Part shown: positions 7,225 to 11,200 of the stretch, piece by piece
How the letters are laid out: each line of letters opens with the position of its first letter
Position numbering within the stretch: the first letter of the stretch is position 1
Assembly (NCBI GenBank): GCA_023266695.1
Contig: JAHFPO010000067.1
Coordinates: 1 to 11,200 of the forward strand
Direction: 5' to 3'
DNA: 11,200 nucleotides
DNA from: Hyphomicrobiales bacterium
GTDB taxonomy: Bacteria; Pseudomonadota; Alphaproteobacteria; Rhizobiales; Xanthobacteraceae
Program-made: the position numbers and the translations under genes
Notes under the pieces: generated by a model
The model's database searches: none
What the model was told of the DNA's origin: nothing
What the model saw: the letters and a program-made list of their open reading frames with translations, nothing else

Positions 7225-7256
7225 CGCAGACCAAGTGCATCGACACCCACCCGCGC

Positions 7257-7742
7257 TCAGTCTAGACGAGCCTTCACGTCCCGGATGGCGGCGGCGACGA
7301 GGTCCTCCGCGGTCTTGCCCTTGACCGTCTCGGCGAGAATCCGCTCCGCCGCCCTGACCGCGGCGTCGGCCGCGGCGGCCCTTACTTCCGTGAGCGCCTG
7401 CGCCTCGGCCTGGGCGATCTTCGCCTCCGCCATGCGGGTGCGGCGGGCGACGAATTCCTCGCTCCTCGCCTCCATTTCAGCGGCGATCTCGGCCGCCTCG
7501 GACTTCGCCTGGGCGATGATCGCTTTGGCCTCGGCCTCGGCCTCGCGCTGCTTCTCTTTGTACTCGGCGAGCACTTGCGCGGCCTCCTCCTTGAGGCGGC
7601 GCGCCTCGTCGAGCTCGGCCTCAATGCGCTCGCGGCGGCTGTCGAGCGAGCCTGCGATCATCCGGTGCGCCCCCATCCGCCACAGCACGGCGAGGAAGAT
7701 CGCGAAGGCGACCGCGACCCAGAATTCCGCTTCGTAGAGCAA
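7257..7742 (-). CDS. atpF: ATP synthase F0 subunit b
   Basis: Peripheral-stalk subunit that holds F1 still against the rotating c-ring. 161 residues: a single membrane helix at about 5-22 with Trp8, then a long charged, Ala/Glu/Lys/Arg-rich coiled coil (about 30-140) and a short C-terminal domain ending in IRDVKARLD. It is the last gene of the F0 operon, 11 bases after b'. The start is a TTG at 7742, supported by GGAGG at 7749-7753 (6-base spacer), which overlaps the b' stop codon. No ATG or GTG further in would keep the membrane helix, so the rare start is likely real. No clear terminator separates it from the convergent lipoprotein gene. Confidence 0.95.
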   Translation of the reverse strand: MLYEAEFWVAVAFAIFLAVLWRMGAHRMIAGSLDSRRERIEAELDEARRLKEEAAQVLAEYKEKQREAEAEAKAIIAQAKSEAAEIAAEMEARSEEFVARRTRMAEAKIAQAEAQALTEVRAAAADAAVRAAERILAETVKGKTAEDLVAAAIRDVKARLD

Positions 7743-7747
7743 GATTT

Positions 7748-7755
7748 CCCTCCTC
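7748..7755 (-). promoter_or_regulatory. Strong ribosome binding site deciding the TTG start of atpF
   Basis: Read on the - strand, GAGGAGGG lies six bases (measured from GGAGG) before the TTG at 7742 and overlaps the TGA stop of the b' gene (7754-7756). A near-perfect Shine-Dalgarno sequence here compensates for the weak start codon and suggests coupled translation of b' and b. Confidence 0.75.
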
Positions 7756-8293
7756 AGTGCAGCGCCGCGTCGACCGCGCGATCGATGGCGGCTTTGCCCG
7801 GCGCCTTGCCCACGAGTTCCTCGACGATGGCGCCGGCCGCTTCGGCCGCGATGGCGCGGACATGAGTCATGGCGGCGGCCTTGGTCGCCTCGATCTGGCG
7901 TTCGGCCTCGGCGAGCTTGGCGGCGAGCGCGGCCTCTAGCTTCTTCTTGCGCTCCTCCGCCTTGCCCATGAGTTCCCGGCGCGCCTCCGCGGCGATCACC
8001 TGGGCCTTGGCGCGCGCCTCGGCGAGCGCCTTCTCATAGGCTTCGATCGCGGCCTCGCTTTTCGCCTTGAGCTTGCCGGCCTCTTCGATGTCCTCGTCGA
8101 CGCGGGCACGGCGCGCCTCGATGATCGCGGCGAGGCGCGGCAGCGCCACACGCGCGAGCAGGAGATAGAGCGCCGCGAAGGCAATCGCGAACCACAGAAG
8201 CTGCGAGCCGAACGTCTCCCGATTGAAGGGAGGAAAGACGCCCTTCGGCCCGCCGTGCGCCCCGCTGTGAGCGCCGGTCGTCGCCGCCGCCAT
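7754..8293 (-). CDS. atpF2: ATP synthase F0 subunit b' (second b-type subunit)
   Basis: Also called atpG in some alphaproteobacteria. It forms the b/b' heterodimeric stator stalk with the downstream subunit b, as in photosynthetic bacteria, cyanobacteria and Rhizobiales. 179 residues: a His/Gly-containing leader (1-18) before the family motif VFPPFNRETFGSQLLW at 19-34, a membrane helix at about 30-50, then the dimerising coiled coil at about 55-155. It lacks the short N-terminus of subunit b, and the two sequences are clearly different, so they are paralogues and not a recent duplication. The ATG at 8293 follows the atpE stop by only 7 bases without an obvious Shine-Dalgarno, so translation probably depends on coupling to atpE. 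Confidence 0.95.
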   Translation of the reverse strand: MAAATTGAHSGAHGGPKGVFPPFNRETFGSQLLWFAIAFAALYLLLARVALPRLAAIIEARRARVDEDIEEAGKLKAKSEAAIEAYEKALAEARAKAQVIAAEARRELMGKAEERKKKLEAALAAKLAEAERQIEATKAAAMTHVRAIAAEAAGAIVEELVGKAPGKAAIDRAVDAALH

Positions 8294-8300
8294 GGCGCGG

Positions 8301-8528
8301 TCAGACCGCGAACAGCAGCAAGAGCGCGATCAGGAGCGAGAAGATCGCGAGCGCCTCGGTTACGGCGAAACCGAAGATGAGGCGGGCGAACTGGCCGTCG
8401 GCGGCGGACGGATTGCGCAGCGCGGCGGCGAGATAATGGGCGAAGATATTGCCGACGCCCACGCCCGCGCCGCCCATGCCGATGCAGGCAAGGCCGGCGC
8501 CGATGTATTTTCCGATGACGGGATCCAT
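8301..8528 (-). CDS. atpE: ATP synthase F0 subunit c (c-ring proteolipid)
   Basis: 75-residue hairpin of two membrane helices that forms the rotating proton-carrying ring. Helix 1 has the Gly-rich packing motif GMGGAGVGVGN (17-27), the polar loop is RNP (38-40) and helix 2 carries the proton-binding Glu58 in FAVTEALAIF. No extra Gln or Ser ligands typical of sodium-binding rings are evident, so proton use is expected. The ATG at 8528 has GAGGAG (8537-8542) with an 8-base spacer, a strong site that fits the need for many c copies per complex. A 15-bp tandem repeat lies directly upstream of it. The same frame stays open further upstream, but the start is fixed by family length and the ribosome binding site. 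Confidence 0.97.
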   Translation of the reverse strand: MDPVIGKYIGAGLACIGMGGAGVGVGNIFAHYLAAALRNPSAADGQFARLIFGFAVTEALAIFSLLIALLLLFAV

Positions 8529-8536
8529 GATGGAAA

Positions 8537-8542
8537 CTCCTC
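8537..8542 (-). promoter_or_regulatory. Strong ribosome binding site of atpE
   Basis: GAGGAG on the - strand, 8 bases before the atpE ATG. It is one of the best-formed sites in the operon, consistent with high translation of subunit c, and it abuts the tandem repeat at 8543-8572. Confidence 0.75.
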
Positions 8543-8572
8543 TGTTCAGGATGGGATTGTTCAGGATGGGAT
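8543..8572. repeat. Perfect 15-bp tandem direct repeat in the atpB-atpE gap
   Basis: The 15-base unit TGTTCAGGATGGGAT (+ strand) occurs at 8543-8557 and again without any change at 8558-8572. On the coding strand it reads ATCCCATCCTGAACA twice and ends exactly where the atpE ribosome binding site begins. It makes up about half of the 64-base gap between atpB and atpE. It looks like a recent duplication or a translation-leader element. Confidence 0.95.
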
Positions 8573-8593
8573 CGAATTCACGCCGGGCACCGC

Positions 8594-9346
8594 TCAGTGC
8601 CCCGGATGCAGCGCGTCGTTGAGATAAATGCATGTGAGCATGGCGAAGACATAGGCCTGCAGCACGGCGACGAGCAACTCGAGCGCGGTGAGCGCCACCG
8701 TCATGCCGAGCGGCAGCAGGCCGACGACGAAACCGAACACGCCCAACCCCGTCGCCAACATGCCGATGAAACCCGCGAACACCTTGAGCGTGATGTGCCC
8801 CGCCAGCATGTTGGCGAAAAGGCGGACCGAGTGCGACAGCGGCCGCGACAGGAACGAGATCACTTCGATCAGCACGACCAGCGGGAGGATATAGATCGGG
8901 ATTCCGCTCGGCACGAACAGCTTCAGAAAGTGAAGCCCGTGCTGCTTGAACCCGTATCCGATGACGGTCGTGAACACGATGAGCGCGAGCGCGACGGCGA
9001 TGATGATGTGACTCGTCACCGTGAAGAAGCCGGGGATCATGCCGAAAAGATTGAGCACCAGGATGAAGCTGAACAGCGTGAACACCAGCGGAAAGAAGCG
9101 CATGCCCGCTTCGCCCGCCCCTTGTCGCACCATGTCGGCGACGAATTCGTAAATGATCTCGACCGCCGACCGATAGCGGCCCGGCACTGGGTTGCGGCTC
9201 ACCGTCGCCAGCAGGATGCCGCCGGCGATCAGCATGACCGCGGCGAACATGAAGGCGGCGGAATTGGTGAAGGCGATCTCGACCCCGCCGACATGCCCGA
9301 GCGTGGCGATCTTCTTGATCTCGAACTGGTGGATGGGGTCGGCCAT
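8594..9346 (-). CDS. atpB: ATP synthase F0 subunit a (proton channel)
   Basis: Membrane subunit that provides the two proton half-channels next to the c-ring. 250 residues, the usual size, with five to six hydrophobic helices. The N-terminus DPIHQFEIKKI is typical of alphaproteobacterial subunit a. Family landmarks are NLFGMIPGFF (99-108), SRPLSHSVRLFANMLAGH at 167-184 with the essential Arg175 (E. coli Arg210), and LQAYVFAMLTCIYL at 229-242 with Gln230 (E. coli Gln252). The ATG at 9346 has AGGA about 12 bases upstream. It sits between atpI and atpE, the standard order. Confidence 0.97.
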   Translation of the reverse strand: MADPIHQFEIKKIATLGHVGGVEIAFTNSAAFMFAAVMLIAGGILLATVSRNPVPGRYRSAVEIIYEFVADMVRQGAGEAGMRFFPLVFTLFSFILVLNLFGMIPGFFTVTSHIIIAVALALIVFTTVIGYGFKQHGLHFLKLFVPSGIPIYILPLVVLIEVISFLSRPLSHSVRLFANMLAGHITLKVFAGFIGMLATGLGVFGFVVGLLPLGMTVALTALELLVAVLQAYVFAMLTCIYLNDALHPGH

Positions 9347-9390
9347 GACGGCGGTGAATTCCTGATGATCCGTTCGATTTCAATTCCCGT

Positions 9391-9750
9391 CTATTCCTTG
9401 TCGCGCGAACGGCCAGGCGGAGCCACCAGCCCGGCCGAACGCAACACATTGAGCGTACCGGCAACGAAACCGAGGAGGACGAACACGATGAGCCCCCACG
9501 GCGAGACGCCCGCCACGCGATCGATGAGCCAGCCGATGAGACCGCCCACGACGATCCCCGCGACGAATTCGCTCGAGAGCCTGAGCGCGCGAGCAAGGCC
9601 GGCGGGATTCGCCGCAGCGCGCGGGCGCGCAGAGTCTTCTCGATCACGGTCCCGCCGCTCGTTCTCGGCCAGGGCACCCAACCGCTCGCCGAGCTTCTTC
9701 AGCCGTGCGGTCAGTTCGGTGTCGTCTTTCGGCGAGCGCGGACCCGCCAT
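9391..9750 (-). CDS. atpI: AtpI/AtpZ-family ATP synthase accessory protein
   Basis: Small membrane protein at the head of F0 operons, thought to help c-ring assembly and/or Mg2+ supply. 119 residues: a charged cytosolic N-terminus (1-50, Arg/Glu/Asp-rich, probably helical), then two membrane helices at about 60-77 and 84-103. The family signature is present: GIVVGGLIGWLIDRVAG, then PWGLIVFVLLGFVAGTLNV. The ATG at 9750 has AAGGG with a 6-base spacer. It is the first gene after the atp promoter, 44 bases before atpB. Confidence 0.93.
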   Translation of the reverse strand: MAGPRSPKDDTELTARLKKLGERLGALAENERRDRDREDSARPRAAANPAGLARALRLSSEFVAGIVVGGLIGWLIDRVAGVSPWGLIVFVLLGFVAGTLNVLRSAGLVAPPGRSRDKE

Positions 9751-9803
9751 CGCGAACCCTTCGAACTCCGGAATCGGCCTGGAGCGAGAACAAGCCGCGG
9801 CGC

Positions 9804-9832
9804 AAAGTAGAGACGGGAATCCCGCAAGTCAA
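9804..9832 (-). promoter_or_regulatory. Promoter of the atpIBEF'F operon
   Basis: On the - strand, TTGACT (9827-9832, -35) and TACTTT (9804-9809, -10) are separated by exactly 17 bases (9810-9826), close to the alphaproteobacterial housekeeping consensus. The upstream CC gives CCTTGAC. Transcription would start about 9795-9798, leaving a leader of roughly 45 bases before the atpI ATG. It lies in the only sizeable gap upstream of the operon. Confidence 0.65.
9814..9824. promoter_or_regulatory. 11-bp palindrome inside the atp promoter spacer
   Basis: CGGGA-A-TCCCG is a perfect inverted repeat with a single central base, placed between the -35 and -10 of the predicted atp promoter. A regulator bound here would block RNA polymerase, so it is a candidate operator. 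Short GC-rich palindromes also arise by chance in such DNA. Confidence 0.35.
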
Positions 9833-9870
9833 GGATCGGGGGCGACCGGAAATTCACTTAACCCATTGCG

Positions 9871-9903
9871 AAAAAAGACGATTTCAGGAATCCGGCCGGC
9901 CGG
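9871..9903 (-). terminator. Possible terminator of smc (weak)
   Basis: Downstream of the smc stop on the - strand there is a self-complementary CCGGCCGGCCGG (9892-9903), followed after about 15 bases by a run of six T (9871-9876). The hairpin would have a short CCGG stem and the T-run is not adjacent, so this is a poor intrinsic terminator. Its placement between smc and the atp promoter is the main support. Confidence 0.3.
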
Positions 9904-9917
9904 GACCGATTGTCGCT

Positions 9918-11200
9918 TCAGCCCGCCTCGCGGAATTGCTGCGCGGTCTCGAGGTCCACCGAAACAAGCTGGGACACGCCCAGCTCCGCCATGGTCACCC
10001 CGAACAAGCGGTGCATCCGGCTCATCGAGATCGGATTGTGGGTGACGACCAGGAAGCGCGTCGCCGTCAGCCGGGTCATCTCGTCCAGGAGATTGCAGAA
10101 GCGCTCGACATTGGCGTCATCGAGCGGCGCGTCCACCTCGTCGAGCACGCACACGGGCGCCGGATTGGTGAGGAACACGGCGAAGATGAGCGCGAGCGCG
10201 GTGAGCGCCTGTTCGCCGCCGGAGAGGAGCGACAAGGTCTGCGCCTTCTTGCCGGGAGGCCGCGCGATGATGTCGAGGCCGGCTTGCAGCGGATCGTCGG
10301 AATCGGTGAGCACCAATTCGGCATTGCCGCCGTTGAACAGCCCGGTGAAGAGCTTGCGGAAATGGTCATTGACCACGGCGAAGGAAGCGGCGAGCCGCAT
10401 GCGCGCCTCGCGGTCGAGATTGGTAATGCCCTGACGCAGGCGCTTGATCGCCTCGACCAGGTCCTCGCGCTCCGAGGCAAGACTGTCGTGCTGCGCCGCG
10501 ATCTCGCTGAGTTCCTCCTCGGCGCGCAAATTGACGCCGCCGAGCCGCTCGCGATCGCGCTCGAGCCGCGCGAGCTCGGCCTCGACCTCCGCCGGCTCGG
10601 CCGTGCGGCCGTCCTTGCCGAGGACGCCCGCGATCCGGGCGGGATCGGGCGATCCGCCGAGCGCCTCCGTCACCTCCCGCACCAGGCTCGAGCGGCGTTC
10701 GCGCGCGGCCTCGAGGCGGGCCTCGGCGCGCGCGGACTCCTCGCGCGCGGAAGAAAGCCCGTCTTGGGCCGCCCGCGCGGTGCGCTCGGCATCGGCGTGA
10801 GCGGCTTCCGCCTCGGCGAGCCGGTCGCCGGCCGCCTTGCGGGCGGTTTCCGCTTCGGCGATCTGCGAGAGCAAATTCTTGCGTTGGCCGGAAAAGGCGG
10901 CGGGCGCCTCCTCCAGGCGGGCCCGGTCGGCGCGGGTCTCGCTGAGCCGCCCCTCGATCGCCTTCAGGCGCACCGAGGCGCCCTCCTCGCGCTCGCGCCA
11001 GGCCGCGCGTTCGGCGCTGATGGTGGTGAGCCGGTTCGCGCGCGCCGCGCGCTCGCGCTCGATCCCTTCGAGCTCGGCCCGGGCGGCGGCGAGGGCGGCG
11101 CGGTCTTGCGCCAGCACGGTGCGGATGTGGTCGAGCCCGCTCTCCAGCCGCTTGGCTTCGGAGAGCGTCTTCAAGGCTTTTTCCGTCTCGCGCTTGGAGG
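9918..11200 (-). CDS. smc: Chromosome segregation protein Smc, C-terminal part only
   Basis: Condensin ATPase that compacts and helps segregate the chromosome. The frame is open to the right edge, so the gene starts outside the window; 426 C-terminal residues of an expected total of about 1150 are visible. Roughly the first 265 residues are the returning coiled coil, rich in Ala/Glu/Arg, including LGGVNLRAEEELSEI just before the head. The ATPase head follows: FVVNDHF-like FAVVNDHFRKLFTGLFNGG, the ABC signature LSGGEQ (10209-10226), Walker B with D-loop in VCVLDEVDAPLDD, and the H-loop THN. The end FGVTMAELGVSQLVSVDLETA is typical of alphaproteobacterial Smc. The N-terminal Walker A and hinge are outside. 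It is transcribed towards the atp operon, with a 167-base gap between them. Confidence 0.95.
   Translation of the reverse strand, partial: SKRETEKALKTLSEAKRLESGLDHIRTVLAQDRAALAAARAELEGIERERAARANRLTTISAERAAWREREEGASVRLKAIEGRLSETRADRARLEEAPAAFSGQRKNLLSQIAEAETARKAAGDRLAEAEAAHADAERTARAAQDGLSSAREESARAEARLEAARERRSSLVREVTEALGGSPDPARIAGVLGKDGRTAEPAEVEAELARLERDRERLGGVNLRAEEELSEIAAQHDSLASEREDLVEAIKRLRQGITNLDREARMRLAASFAVVNDHFRKLFTGLFNGGNAELVLTDSDDPLQAGLDIIARPPGKKAQTLSLLSGGEQALTALALIFAVFLTNPAPVCVLDEVDAPLDDANVERFCNLLDEMTRLTATRFLVVTHNPISMSRMHRLFGVTMAELGVSQLVSVDLETAQQFREAG

Noticed and set aside
8301..9677. Single long - strand frame that would join atpE to upstream sequence
   Set aside because: Only the last 75 codons are subunit c; the upstream part overlaps atpB and atpI in another frame, and atpE has its own ATG and strong ribosome binding site.
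8597..10045. 482-codon open frame on the + strand across atpB, atpI and the end of smc
   Set aside because: Charged, His/Asp/Arg-rich translation typical of the antisense of membrane proteins; crosses three well-supported genes.
1..11200. CRISPR arrays, tRNA or rRNA genes, insertion sequences, phage or toxin-antitoxin genes
   Set aside because: I saw no regularly spaced repeats, cloverleaf-like segments, transposase motifs or terminal inverted repeats; nearly all the sequence is taken by the named genes.

Overview
The window is GC-rich with strongly GC-biased third codon positions. Its gene content and order point to an alphaproteobacterium, most likely of the order Hyphomicrobiales (Rhizobiales). 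Four things support this: a split F0 operon atpI-atpB-atpE-b'-b with two different b-type subunits and no F1 genes attached; an Smc with an alphaproteobacterial C-terminus; an IleRS whose C-terminal zinc finger is degenerate; and two envelope proteins of a kind I associate with Rhizobiales. I cannot name the family or genus from the sequence alone.

The left half (1-7224) is read on the + strand. It starts inside ileS (the 3' three quarters or so is present) and continues into lspA (signal peptidase II) 19 bases later. Next come a secreted protein of unknown function with a short BamF/DUF3035-like motif, and a pair of periplasmic M16 peptidase subunits whose genes overlap by 4 bases. The first subunit has the HxxEH zinc site; the second has lost it and carries the R/Y-type motif, the usual arrangement of bacterial M16B heterodimers. 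A separate transcription unit with its own extended -10 promoter encodes a predicted lipoprotein with a Lys/Ala/Pro-rich tail. The common theme of this half is the cell envelope: lipoprotein maturation, periplasmic proteolysis and secreted or lipid-anchored proteins.

The right half (7257-11200) is read on the - strand. The F0 operon starts from a well-formed sigma-70-type promoter at about 9804-9832 and encodes AtpI, subunit a, subunit c, b' and b, which together form the membrane proton channel and stator of ATP synthase. Upstream of it, in the same direction, is the C-terminal third of smc (chromosome condensation), cut by the window edge.

Most of this is core housekeeping DNA, and I find no convincing new multi-gene system. 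The points most worth a second look are: a stretch of ileS (about 1-735) with codon use, a sequence block and an insertion unlike the rest of the gene; a PMSKS form of the KMSKS loop; a perfect 15-bp tandem repeat next to the atpE ribosome binding site; and an 11-bp palindrome inside the spacer of the atp promoter.
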